This document shows positions 32,479 through 40,023 of a DNA stretch of 41,407 bases, in pieces. Both the position numbers and the translations under genes were made by a program. Source of the DNA: Streptomyces sp. PR69 (lineage in GTDB: Bacteria; Actinomycetota; Actinomycetes; Streptomycetales; Streptomycetaceae); assembly GCF_026420845.1 (NCBI RefSeq), contig NZ_JAOWCB010000042.1, forward strand, positions 1 to 41,407. Reading direction: 5' to 3'. Each line of letters opens with the position of its first letter. Position 1 is the stretch's first letter. A model generated the notes under the pieces. That model was not told where the DNA came from. It worked only from the letters and a program-made list of their open reading frames with translations, and did no database searches.

Positions 32479-34049
32479 AGCGCACCACCATCTCCCTGAT
32501 CGCGGCGAGCGCCGCGCTGGCCGCGATCACCGGATTCGCCACGCTGACCGCGCCCGGAAAGGACGGATCACCCGCTCCGTCGGCCGCCCCCGCCCGGCTG
32601 CCCGTCGAACGCTCCAGCCTGCTCTGCCCCGCGCCCAGCGCCTCGGAGGTCGCCGAGACCGCGTACACCTCCTTCACCCCGTCGGGCGGAGCCCCCGCCC
32701 CCACGGGTGAGGACGGCGGGAGCGGGCCGGCGACGGCCGAACTGAGGCCGTCCGCTACCGCGCTGGCCGACGCCGGGGACAGCCCCAAGGCCGACAAGAA
32801 GGGCGAGCCGGAGGGAGAGGCGACGGGCGGGGCGAAGGAGCCGCCGCAGGGCAAGCCCGTGCTCACGCTCAAGGAGCCCGGCAAGCCCGTGACGGCCGAG
32901 GCGAGCGGCGCGGACGCCCCCGCGCTCATCGGCACCGCCACCGGACGCTTCGCCCCCGGCTGGACCGCCCAGCAGACCACCAAGGTCACCGCGGGCAGCG
33001 GCCGCGGCCTGCTCGGCGTCAGCTGCACCGCGCCGGACACCGACTTCTGGTTTCCCGGCGCTTCCACAGGCGAGGAGCGCCGCGACTATGTCCACCTCAC
33101 CAACCCGGATGAGACCGCGGCCGTCGTCGACATCGAGCTCTACGGGGAGGAGGGCCGGCTCAAGAGCACGCTGAGCGAGGGAATCCCGGTGCCGGCGGGC
33201 GCCAGCGTCCCCGTGCTGCTGTCCACGCTGACCGCCGAACGCGCCGTCGATGTGACGGTGCATGTGACCACCCGCACCGGCCGGGTGGGGGCCGTGGTGC
33301 GGGCCGCCGACGAGAACACCGGAAGCGACTGGCTGAGCGCCTCCGCCGACCCCTCCGCCACCGCCGTGCTGCCGGGCATCCCCAAGGACGCCGTGTCGGT
33401 GCGGCTGGTCGCCTTCGCGCCCGGTGAGAGCGATGCGGAGCTGAAGATCCAGCTCGCGGGCCCGGACGGGCTCTTCACCCCGGCCGGCAGCGAGAGCCTG
33501 CACGTCAAGTCGGGGATGACCGCGAGTGCCGACCTGCAGAACGTCACCAGGGGCGAGGCGGGGTCGCTGGTCCTCAGCCCCGCGGAGGGGCGGCCTGCGA
33601 CCCCCGTGGCCGCCGCCCTGCGGGTCGTCCGCGGCAAGGGCGACAAGCAGGAGATCGCCTTCATCCCGGCGACCGCGCCGGTGGGGGAGCGGGCCGCCGT
33701 CGCAGACAACAGGGCGAAGGGCTCCACCCTGTCCCTGACGGCGCCCGGCGCGGACGCCAAGGTCAGGGTGACGGCTTCGGCGGGGACGGAAGGAGGGTCG
33801 GAGACCGTCAAGACGTACGACGTCAAGGGCGGCACGACGCTCTCGGTCACCCCGCCGGTCCCACCGGGCCTCAAGGGGGCGTATGCGCTCACCGTCGAGA
33901 CGGAATCGGGCGGTCCGGTGCATGCGGCGCGTATGCTGGAGCAGCCGGAGGACGGCATCCCGATGTTCACGGTGCAGACGCTGCCGTATGACGAGGGGAC
34001 GGTGGCGGTGCCCCGGGCGGAGCAGGACCTCTCGGTGCTCGACGACTGA
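32475..34049 (+). CDS. Secreted DUF5719 family protein
   Basis: 524 residues from GTG 32475, overlapping the glycosyltransferase stop by four bases (GTGA), so co-translated. Residues 1-26 are an export signal with a hydrophobic core (TISLIAASAALAAITGFATLTA). A Pro/Gly/Ala/Lys-rich linker (about 65-155) follows, then a long beta-rich region with GRFAPGWTAQQTTKVTAGSGRGLLGVSC (about 157-184) and YVHLTNPDETAAVVDIELYG (about 205-224). I know the family only as DUF5719, secreted and next to this glycosyltransferase in Actinobacteria. No catalytic motif is seen. A role as external partner of the glycosyltransferase or a cell-wall accessory is plausible. Its stop codon begins a 20-base tandem repeat. 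Confidence 0.85.
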   Translation: MKRTTISLIAASAALAAITGFATLTAPGKDGSPAPSAAPARLPVERSSLLCPAPSASEVAETAYTSFTPSGGAPAPTGEDGGSGPATAELRPSATALADAGDSPKADKKGEPEGEATGGAKEPPQGKPVLTLKEPGKPVTAEASGADAPALIGTATGRFAPGWTAQQTTKVTAGSGRGLLGVSCTAPDTDFWFPGASTGEERRDYVHLTNPDETAAVVDIELYGEEGRLKSTLSEGIPVPAGASVPVLLSTLTAERAVDVTVHVTTRTGRVGAVVRAADENTGSDWLSASADPSATAVLPGIPKDAVSVRLVAFAPGESDAELKIQLAGPDGLFTPAGSESLHVKSGMTASADLQNVTRGEAGSLVLSPAEGRPATPVAAALRVVRGKGDKQEIAFIPATAPVGERAAVADNRAKGSTLSLTAPGADAKVRVTASAGTEGGSETVKTYDVKGGTTLSVTPPVPPGLKGAYALTVETESGGPVHAARMLEQPEDGIPMFTVQTLPYDEGTVAVPRAEQDLSVLDD

Positions 34050-34126
34050 CGGACGCCGGCCCTGACCGACGGACGCCGGCCCTGACTGACGGACGCCGGC
34101 CCTGACTGACGGACGCCGGCCGTGGA
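34047..34126. repeat. 20-bp tandem repeat, four copies, beginning at the DUF5719 stop codon
   Basis: TGACGGACGCCGGCCCTGAC is repeated at 34047, 34067 (first base changed to C), 34087 and 34107 (last four bases changed). The first TGA is the stop codon of DUF5719. The last unit ends three bases before the stop of the convergent metallopeptidase gene at 34129, so the whole junction is repeat. Confidence 0.9.
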
Positions 34127-34128
34127 TG

Positions 34129-34584
34129 TCAGTCCTGGCCGTAGCGCGGGTCCACCGACTCCGGGGCCAGCCCCAGCAGCTCCGCCACCTGCTCCACGAC
34201 GACCTCGTGCACCAGGAGGGCCCGCTCGTCCCGGTTCTTCGTCCGGATCTCGACCGGTCGGCGGTAGATCACAATCCGCGCCGGCCGGTCCTTCCCGGCG
34301 GGTGTCATACCGCCCAGCGGCACGGACGCCTCCGGCGCGCCCGGCACCTCCAGCACCAGAAAGTCGACGTCGGCCAGCTGCGGCCAGCGCCGTTCCAGCC
34401 GCTCCACCGAGTCCTGGACCAGATCGCGGAATGTCTCGGCGCGGCTGGCGGCGAGCGGGACCTGGGGCGGAGCGACCGGTCCGCGCATACCGCGCCCATG
34501 GCGGTCGCGTCGGCGCGGCCGCGGATCGGCCGGACGGGAGGAGGAGGCCCCCGCGGCCGGGGGAGGAGGCACAGGACTGTCCAT
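34129..34584 (-). CDS. Zincin-like metallopeptidase family protein with altered zinc motif
   Basis: 151 residues from ATG 34584 (a GTG directly upstream, 34587, is possible). The first 45 residues are Pro/Arg-rich. The core (about 50-145) matches the small zincin-like metallopeptidase family (PF06262; counterpart Rv3259). TFRDLVQDSVERLERRWPQL, VDFLVLEVPG, RIVIYRRPVEIRTKNRDE and ALLVHEVVVEQVAELLG are all present. The expected HExxH is HEVVV (126-130): the second His is replaced by Val, so either the zinc ligands differ or the protein is not an active protease. The family's cellular role is unknown. It diverges from DUF3499 across 321 bases. Confidence 0.85.
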   Translation of the reverse strand: MDSPVPPPPAAGASSSRPADPRPRRRDRHGRGMRGPVAPPQVPLAASRAETFRDLVQDSVERLERRWPQLADVDFLVLEVPGAPEASVPLGGMTPAGKDRPARIVIYRRPVEIRTKNRDERALLVHEVVVEQVAELLGLAPESVDPRYGQD

Positions 34585-34905
34585 CACTGACGCAGCGTAA
34601 CTCTCCCCGCGGGGCGGCGTTCCGGCTTGCGCCCCGGTGAGGGTGGTTGTCGGCAATTGAACGATCCGGCCAGGCTTTGGCTCGATTGTTTATCGCGCCA
34701 CGACCGTCACTCTCTTCGTGATTGACCTTATTCGGCCCCCGTCATGACCGGTTCGTGACGCCCTCTTCTTCTGTTCCGTCCCTGAATCGCAGGTCAGCAA
34801 GGACCCTTCGGAGGGCCGTATGCGGCATCTCACAGCGCGACACGGGCGAGTGACCTGGTGGAGAGTCGTCGCAGCCCGCTCAAGAGTGCGGTACCGTCCA
34901 ACGTC
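34585..34905. other. 321-bp divergent region between metallopeptidase and DUF3499 genes
   Basis: No gene seen. The middle (about 34660-34750) is distinctly AT-rich. It contains TTGACC at 34722-34727 without a good -10 downstream, and a CCCT-TCGG-AGGG tetraloop hairpin at 34804-34815. TACCGT at 34892-34897 lies eight bases before the DUF3499 GTG, the distance expected of a -10 box for a leaderless message. Confidence 0.55.
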
Positions 34906-35316
34906 GTGAGCCCTGTACGTCGCTGTTCGCGCACCGCGTGCGGCCGCCCTGCCGTCGCGACGCTGACGTACGTCTATGCCGACTCGACCGCGGTCCTCGG
35001 CCCGCTCGCCACCTACGCCGAGCCCCACTGCTACGACCTGTGCGCCGAGCACAGCGAGCGGCTCACCGCCCCGCGCGGCTGGGAGGTCGTACGGCTCACC
35101 GACGGCTCTGCTCCGCCCCGCCCCAGCGGCGACGACCTCGAAGCGCTCGCCAACGCCGTACGGGAAGCGGCGCGCCCCCAGGGACGCGCCGCCGAAGCCG
35201 GTGGCCCCGGTGGATCCGGCGGACCCGGCGCGCAGAACGGCAGCCGCCGCACGGCGGACCCCATGGAGGTCGCGCGCCGCGGGCATCTGCGGGTCCTGCG
35301 CTCCCCCGACTCCTGA
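34906..35316 (+). CDS. DUF3499 family protein
   Basis: 136 residues from GTG 34906. The conserved core starts right there (SPVRRCSRTACGRPAVATLT). No ribosome site precedes it, so a leaderless message is likely; GTG 34858 would add 16 residues. Residues 6-40 carry CSRTAC and, after TYVYADSTAVLGPLATYAEP, HCYDLCAEH: a Cys/Cys...Cys/Cys/His set that looks like a zinc ribbon. The C-terminal half is Gly/Pro/Ala-rich. The counterpart Rv3258c sits next to manB in M. tuberculosis too. Function unknown. The last codons and stop (TCCTGACGCC) start a short tandem repeat running toward manB. Confidence 0.85.
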   Translation: MSPVRRCSRTACGRPAVATLTYVYADSTAVLGPLATYAEPHCYDLCAEHSERLTAPRGWEVVRLTDGSAPPRPSGDDLEALANAVREAARPQGRAAEAGGPGGSGGPGAQNGSRRTADPMEVARRGHLRVLRSPDS

Positions 35317-35335
35317 CGCCTCCCGCTCTTCTCCT

Positions 35336-35382
35336 GCTCCTGACGCCCGCGGCTCCTGACGCCCGCGGCTCCTGATGTCCGC
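35336..35382. repeat. 16-bp tandem repeat between DUF3499 and manB
   Basis: GCTCCTGACGCCCGCG (35336-35351, 35352-35367) and GCTCCTGATGTCCGC (35368-35382). The sequence around the DUF3499 stop codon (TCCTGACGCCTCCCGC from 35311) is a related copy, so the array appears to be derived from the stop region. Confidence 0.8.
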
Positions 35383-35431
35383 CCGGCCCGGTAGCTTTGG
35401 GCGGACCGATGAGTTTCAGGAGGGGTGGCCG

Positions 35432-36793
35432 GTGGCTGTCGATCTGTCGCAGATTGTGAAGGCGTACGACGTACGCGGGGTGGTGCCGGATCAGTGGGAC
35501 GAGAGCCTCGCGGAGCTGTTCGGCGCGGCGTTCGTCCAGGTCACCGAGGCCGCCGCGATCGTCGTCGGCCATGATATGCGGCCCTCGTCGCCGGGTCTTT
35601 CCGCGGCCTTCGCCCGGGGCGCCGCCGCCCGCGGCGCGGATGTCACGCTGATCGGGCTGTGCTCCACGGACCAGCTGTACTTCGCCTCGGGGCGGCTGGG
35701 CCTGCCCGGCGCGATGTTCACGGCGTCCCACAACCCCGCCCAGTACAACGGCATCAAGATGTGCCGCGCGGGCGCGGCCCCCGTGGGCCAGGACAGCGGT
35801 CTCGCCGAGATCCGGGCGCTCGTGGAGCAGTGGGCGCGGCAGGGCGCCCCGGCCCCCGTCGCACAGCCCGGCTCGATGACCGAGCGGGACACCCTGGACG
35901 AGTACGCCGCGCATCTGCTGTCGCTGGTGGACCTGGGGTCGATGCGGCCGCTGAAGGTGGTCGTCGACGCGGGCAACGGCATGGGCGGGCACACCGTCCC
36001 CACCGTCTTCAAGGCCCTCCCCGTCACTCTGGTGCCGATGTACTTCGAGCTGGACGGCACTTTCCCCAACCACGAGGCCAACCCGCTGGACCCCGCCAAC
36101 ATCGTCGACCTCCAGGCCCGCGTCCGGGCCGAGGGCGCCGACCTGGGCGTGGCCTTCGACGGCGACGCCGACCGCTGCTTCGTCGTGGACGAGCGCGGCG
36201 AGGGCGTCTCCCCGTCGGCGATCACGGCGCTCGTCGCCGCGCGGGAGCTGGCCAAGCACCCCGGCGGCACCGTGATCCACAACCTGATCACCTCCTGGTC
36301 GGTCCCCGAGGTGGTGCGGGAGAACGGCGGCGTCCCCGTCCGCACCCGCGTGGGTCACTCCTTCATCAAGGAGGAGATGGCCCGCGCCGGTGCGATTTTC
36401 GGCGGCGAGCACTCGGCTCACTACTACTTCCGGGACTTCTGGAACGCCGATACGGGCATGCTGGCGGCGCTGCACGTGCTGGCGGCCCTCGGCTCCCAGG
36501 AGGGCCCGCTGTCCCGGCTCGTGGCCCAGTACGACCGGTACACCGGCTCCGGTGAGATCAACTCGACGGTCGCCGATCAGGCAGGCCGCACCGCGGCGGT
36601 CAAGGAGGCGTTCGCGGCGCGCGACGGCGCGACGGTCGACGAGCTGGACGGGCTGACCGTGGCGACCGCGGACTGGTGGTTCAACCTGCGCCCCTCGAAC
36701 ACGGAGCCTCTGCTGCGGCTGAATGTGGAGGCACGGGACGAGGCCACGATGGCCAAGGTCCGCGACGAGGTGCTGGCACTGGTCCGCGCCTGA
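35432..36793 (+). CDS. manB: Phosphomannomutase/phosphoglucomutase
   Basis: 453 residues from GTG 35432 with AGGAGG eight bases upstream. The active-site phosphoserine loop is FTASHNPAQYNGIK (Ser99), the metal loop is FDGDADRCFV (Asp243, Asp245, Asp247), the sugar-binding loop is GGEHSAHYYFRDFW and the phosphate-binding loop is LRPSNTEP. It interconverts mannose-6-phosphate and mannose-1-phosphate, and the family often also takes glucose. Its position between DUF3499 and the TobH-like gene matches mycobacterial manB. With ManA and ManC it completes the path to GDP-mannose. Confidence 0.95.
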   Translation: MAVDLSQIVKAYDVRGVVPDQWDESLAELFGAAFVQVTEAAAIVVGHDMRPSSPGLSAAFARGAAARGADVTLIGLCSTDQLYFASGRLGLPGAMFTASHNPAQYNGIKMCRAGAAPVGQDSGLAEIRALVEQWARQGAPAPVAQPGSMTERDTLDEYAAHLLSLVDLGSMRPLKVVVDAGNGMGGHTVPTVFKALPVTLVPMYFELDGTFPNHEANPLDPANIVDLQARVRAEGADLGVAFDGDADRCFVVDERGEGVSPSAITALVAARELAKHPGGTVIHNLITSWSVPEVVRENGGVPVRTRVGHSFIKEEMARAGAIFGGEHSAHYYFRDFWNADTGMLAALHVLAALGSQEGPLSRLVAQYDRYTGSGEINSTVADQAGRTAAVKEAFAARDGATVDELDGLTVATADWWFNLRPSNTEPLLRLNVEARDEATMAKVRDEVLALVRA

Positions 36794-36799
36794 AAGAAG

Positions 36800-36831
36800 C
36801 GGCCGCGGCGGGCAGGCTCCCCCCGCGGCCG
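36800..36831 (+). terminator. Terminator hairpin after manB
   Basis: CGGCCGCGG (36800-36808) pairs with CCGCGGCCG (36823-36831), with inner GGG/CCC pairs possible, seven bases after the manB stop. TCTTC follows. Confidence 0.75.
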
Positions 36832-36863
36832 TCTTCAACGCGCTGCACTCCGGTCCCCGGAGG

Positions 36864-36869
36864 TAGGCT
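36864..36869 (+). promoter_or_regulatory. Candidate -10 box upstream of Trm112-like gene
   Basis: TAGGCT is a common streptomycete -10 sequence, here 100 bases before ATG 36969, directly upstream of the 14-base direct repeats. The -35 region is weak. Confidence 0.4.
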
Positions 36870-36882
36870 GACGTGGCTCGAC

Positions 36883-36924
36883 GCATACGACGTGATGCAT
36901 ACGACGTGTCGCATACGACGTGAC
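36883..36924 (+). repeat. 14-bp direct repeat, three copies, in the leader of the Trm112-like gene
   Basis: GCATACGACGTGAT, GCATACGACGTGTC and GCATACGACGTGAC (36883, 36897, 36911) share 12 invariant bases and an exact 14-base period. A second, unrelated 15-base repeat follows directly (CTTGTGAACGTGACG at 36926, CTTGTGAACCTGA at 36941). Confidence 0.9.
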
Positions 36925-36968
36925 CCTTGTGAACGTGACGCTTGTGAACCTGAAGGGACATCCTCGCC

Positions 36969-37151
36969 ATGCCGCTTGACGCCGGCCTTCTGGAGATCCT
37001 CGCCTGCCCGGCCTGCCACGCTCCCCTGAGCGACCGCACGGCGGCCGACGAACCCGAGCTGATCTGCACCGGCGACGACTGCGGCCTGGCCTACCCGGTA
37101 CGGGACGACATCCCGGTCCTCCTCGTCGACGAGGCGCGCCGCCCGGCGTAA
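36969..37151 (+). CDS. Trm112 family zinc-binding protein
   Basis: 60 residues from ATG 36969. Cys13 and Cys16 (ILACPACHAPL) and Cys33 and Cys38 (ICTGDDCGLAYPV) are the zinc set, followed by the family's YPVRDDIPVLLVDEA ending. Trm112-like proteins activate partner methyltransferases in eukaryotes and archaea; bacterial forms are less understood and are often encoded near sugar-nucleotide or tRNA-modification genes. Between manB and the SIS gene, about 175 and 194 bases from them. Confidence 0.9.
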   Translation: MPLDAGLLEILACPACHAPLSDRTAADEPELICTGDDCGLAYPVRDDIPVLLVDEARRPA

Positions 37152-37235
37152 CCGCGCCCCCGCGTGCCCGTGCAGGGTGGAGCCGGCCGCCTCACGCGTA
37201 CGCCTCACGGAGAGCTCAGGCCAGCGCATCACCGT

Positions 37236-37257
37236 ACAACTGCCAGACAACTGCCAG
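37236..37257. repeat. 11-bp tandem duplication before the SIS gene
   Basis: ACAACTGCCAG occurs twice in a row with no mismatch (37236-37246, 37247-37257), about 89 bases before ATG 37346. Confidence 0.75.
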
Positions 37258-37345
37258 CACAACCGCACAGAAGCACGCGAAACGTGTCAGTACGCGTCTT
37301 ACGTACGCGCACGGCACACGCGACGGCGATCGGAGGCCCACCCTC

Positions 37346-38482
37346 ATGCTCGACGAGTCGCTCCTCGACGACCCGGACGCCCTGGCCCGCGCCGATCGCC
37401 GGGGTCTGCTGCGGGGCGCGGCGGAAGCCGGGGCACGGGTGCGCACCGCCGCCCTGCACGCCGCCGAAGCGGGCATCGCGGAGCTGAGGCCGGAGGGCCG
37501 CCCGCGCGCCCTGCTGGTCGCGGGACCCGGCACCGCCGCCACCGGCGTCGCCGATCTGGTCGGCGCGCTCGCGGGCACGTCCGCTCCCGTCATCCGGCTT
37601 CACCCCACCGGCGTCGCCCCCGCCGCCGGCGCCCTGCGGTGGGTGCTCCCAGGCTGGACCAGCTCCGTCGACCTCCTGCTGATCCCCACCGCCGACGGCA
37701 CCGAGCCCGGCCTCGCCGTCCTCGCCGAGCAGGCCTACCGGCGCGGCTGCACCGTCGTCGCCGTCGCCCCCCAGCGCTCCCCGCTCTCCGAGGCCGTCGG
37801 CGGCAGACACGGCCTGGTGGTGCCGATGGCCACCGCCCCGCACGAGTACGACGAGACCCAGGCCGCCGCCAGCCCCGGCGCGCTATGGGCGCTGTTCACG
37901 CCGCTGCTGGCGCTGCTGGACCGGGTAGGGCTGCTGGACGCGCCGCACGACGCGCTGGCGAAGGTGGCCGACCGGCTCGACCGCACGGCGGAGAAGTGCG
38001 GCCCGGCGATCGTCACCTACGACAACCCGGCCAAGACGCTCGCCGCCGAACTCGCCGACAGTCTGCCGCTCATCTGGACGGAGGGCGTCGGCGCGGCGCC
38101 CGCGGGCCGCCGCTTCGCCGCCGTCCTGGCCGAACTCGCCGGGCGTCCCGCCCTCGCCGCCCAGCTGCCCGAGGCGCTGCCGTCCCATGCCGTGCTGCTC
38201 GCGGGGGACCTGGCGGCGGGCGCAAATCCGGAGGACTTCTTCCGGGACCGGGTGGAGGAGCAGCAGGTGCTGCGGGCGCGGGTCGTGCTGCTGCGCGACC
38301 GGCCCGCCGACGGGCTGACCGCCGCGCCCGCCGCGCGGGAGCTGGCGCTCAGCCATGACACCCCGATCAGCGAACTCGAACCGGAGGAGGGCGGCGAACT
38401 GGAGTCGATCGCCGAGCTCCTCGCCGTCACGGACTTCGCCGCGGTGTATCTGGCGCTTACCGACTCGTACGACCGCTCGTAA
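37346..38482 (+). CDS. SIS domain protein, TobH-like
   Basis: 378 residues from ATG 37346 with GGAGG nine bases upstream. The fold is that of an isomerase/SIS domain: RPRALLVAGPGTAATGVADLV (about 52-72), VDLLLIPTADGTEPGLAVLAEQA (about 109-131), GCTVVAVAPQRSPLSEAVGGRHGLVVPM (about 133-160) and a second domain with ELADSLPLIWTEG. It matches the position and size of Rv3256c (TobH family) between manB and manA. The N-terminal half lacks the Glu/His typical of active phosphoglucose isomerases as far as I can see. A sugar-phosphate-binding or isomerase role linked to mannose metabolism is likely but unproven. Confidence 0.82.
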   Translation: MLDESLLDDPDALARADRRGLLRGAAEAGARVRTAALHAAEAGIAELRPEGRPRALLVAGPGTAATGVADLVGALAGTSAPVIRLHPTGVAPAAGALRWVLPGWTSSVDLLLIPTADGTEPGLAVLAEQAYRRGCTVVAVAPQRSPLSEAVGGRHGLVVPMATAPHEYDETQAAASPGALWALFTPLLALLDRVGLLDAPHDALAKVADRLDRTAEKCGPAIVTYDNPAKTLAAELADSLPLIWTEGVGAAPAGRRFAAVLAELAGRPALAAQLPEALPSHAVLLAGDLAAGANPEDFFRDRVEEQQVLRARVVLLRDRPADGLTAAPAARELALSHDTPISELEPEEGGELESIAELLAVTDFAAVYLALTDSYDRS

Positions 38483-38544
38483 CCCGAAAGGGGGACGCTG
38501 CGCTGCGCTCCTCGTGCTTGCGCCGCGCGATGACCATCATCGCG

Positions 38545-38568
38545 TGCGTATAGAGATGCGTATAGAGA
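38545..38568 (+). repeat. 12-bp tandem duplication containing TATAGA upstream of manA
   Basis: TGCGTATAGAGA occurs twice in a row (38545-38556, 38557-38568). Each copy contains TATAGA, a good -10-like hexamer, so the duplication may have doubled a promoter element 90-110 bases before manA. CCTGAGCACCGGGCC-type repeats follow (38569 and about 38596). Confidence 0.75.
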
Positions 38569-38657
38569 CCTGAGCACCGGGCCCCTGGCACCGGGCCTGA
38601 GCACCGGGCCGCCGAGCCACCGAGTACCTGCACCGAGACCGAGAACCGGGAAGTTCC

Positions 38658-39848
38658 ATGGACCGCCTCTCCAACACCGTGCGCCCCTACGCCTGGGGGT
38701 CCACGACCGCCATCCCGGAGCTCCTCGGGGTCGCCCCCACCGGTGAGCCCCAGGCCGAGATGTGGATGGGCGCGCACCCCGGAGCCCCCTCCCGCCTCAC
38801 CCGCAACGACGTCGAGCACCCCCTCTCCGAAGTCATCGCCGCCGACCCCGCGGGCGAACTCGGCACGGCCGCGGTCGAGAAGTTCGGTCCGCGCCTTCCC
38901 TTCCTCCTCAAGCTGCTGGCCGCCGGAGCGCCGCTGTCCCTCCAGGTCCACCCGGACCTGGCACAGGCCCGGGAGGGGTACGCCGCCGAGGAGCGCGCGG
39001 GCATCCCCGTCGACGCCCCCCACCGCAACTACAAGGACCCACAGCACAAGCCGGAGCTGATCTGCGCGCTGACGCCCTTCGACGGGCTGTGCGGCTTCCG
39101 CGAACCGGTCGTCTCCGCCGATCTGCTCGCCGCCCTCGACGTCGATTCGCTCAAGCCGTACGTGGACCTCCTCCACGCCCACCCCGAGGAGGCCGCGCTC
39201 CGGGAGGTGCTGACCGCGGTCCTGACCGCGGACCCCGAGCAGATGGCCGCCACCGTCGCCGCGGCCGCCGCCTCGGCGGAGCGCCTCGGCGGAGAACACG
39301 CCCCGTATGTCGCGCTCGCCCACCACTACCCCGGCGACCCCGGTGTGATCGCCGCCATGCTGCTCAATCACGTCAGGCTGCAGCCCGGCGAAGCCATGTT
39401 CCTGGGCGCCGGAGTGCCGCACGCCTATCTGAGCGGCCTCGGCGTGGAGATCATGGCCAACTCCGACAACGTCCTGCGCTGCGGACTCACCCCGAAACAC
39501 GTCGATGTGCCCGAACTGCTGCGCATCGTCCGCTTCGAAGCCGGCGACCCGGGCATTCTCCGGCCGGAGGAGTCACCCTCCGGGGAAGAGGTCTACGACA
39601 CCCCGGTCGACGAGTTCCGGCTCTCGCGCTATGTCCTCGCCCCGGGTGCCGCGCCCCGCGACCTGACCGCCCGCACCCCGCAGATCCTGCTGTGCACGGC
39701 AGGCCGGGCAGCCGCGGGCGACCTCGTGCTCGGGCCGGGGGAGTCCGTGTTCGTGCCGGCCGGCGAGGGTGTGCACCTCTCGGCTGCGGCGCAGGGAGAC
39801 GCCGGGGCTGCCGGCGGCACGGTCTTCCGGGCCACAGTGGTCGCCTGA
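38658..39848 (+). CDS. manA: Mannose-6-phosphate isomerase, class I
   Basis: 396 residues from ATG 38658. The zinc ligands of type I enzymes are present: Gln96 and His98 (SLQVHPD), Glu133 (KPELI), His255 (GVPHAYLSG). The N-terminal VRPYAWGS and AEMWMGAHPGAPS and the C-terminal cupin with VCTAGRAAAGDLVLGPGESVFVPA-type sequence complete the fold. It interconverts fructose-6-phosphate and mannose-6-phosphate, the entry step to GDP-mannose. It follows the SIS gene by 175 bases that contain several short repeats. Confidence 0.95.
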   Translation: MDRLSNTVRPYAWGSTTAIPELLGVAPTGEPQAEMWMGAHPGAPSRLTRNDVEHPLSEVIAADPAGELGTAAVEKFGPRLPFLLKLLAAGAPLSLQVHPDLAQAREGYAAEERAGIPVDAPHRNYKDPQHKPELICALTPFDGLCGFREPVVSADLLAALDVDSLKPYVDLLHAHPEEAALREVLTAVLTADPEQMAATVAAAAASAERLGGEHAPYVALAHHYPGDPGVIAAMLLNHVRLQPGEAMFLGAGVPHAYLSGLGVEIMANSDNVLRCGLTPKHVDVPELLRIVRFEAGDPGILRPEESPSGEEVYDTPVDEFRLSRYVLAPGAAPRDLTARTPQILLCTAGRAAAGDLVLGPGESVFVPAGEGVHLSAAAQGDAGAAGGTVFRATVVA

Positions 39849-39939
39849 CACGCCGCGCCGCCGTCCGGCGCCGCCCTCCGGCGCCGCGGCTCCCGCTGTG
39901 GCGCCGCAACCCGTGCTGCAACAATGACGCACCGCCAAC

Positions 39940-39983
39940 GCCGGGCACTGCAGCCCCGGAGGGCCGGGCACTGACGTCCCGGA
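39940..39983. repeat. 23-bp-period direct repeat before the cation transporter gene
   Basis: GCCGGGCACTGCAGCCCCGGA (39940-39960) and GCCGGGCACTGACGTCCCGGA (39963-39983) are 21-base units with a two-base gap and four mismatches. Each has TCCCGGA/GCCGGG parts that can pair with each other in a hairpin. Confidence 0.65.
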
Positions 39984-40023
39984 AGGCGGCAGCCGCATCG
40001 CATGAAGGGACACACCGACACAT

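Noticed and set aside
36883..36953. Iteron-type replication origin or CRISPR-like array
   Set aside because: Only three copies directly abutting with no spacers, no replication or cas gene nearby, and chromosomal core genes on both sides.
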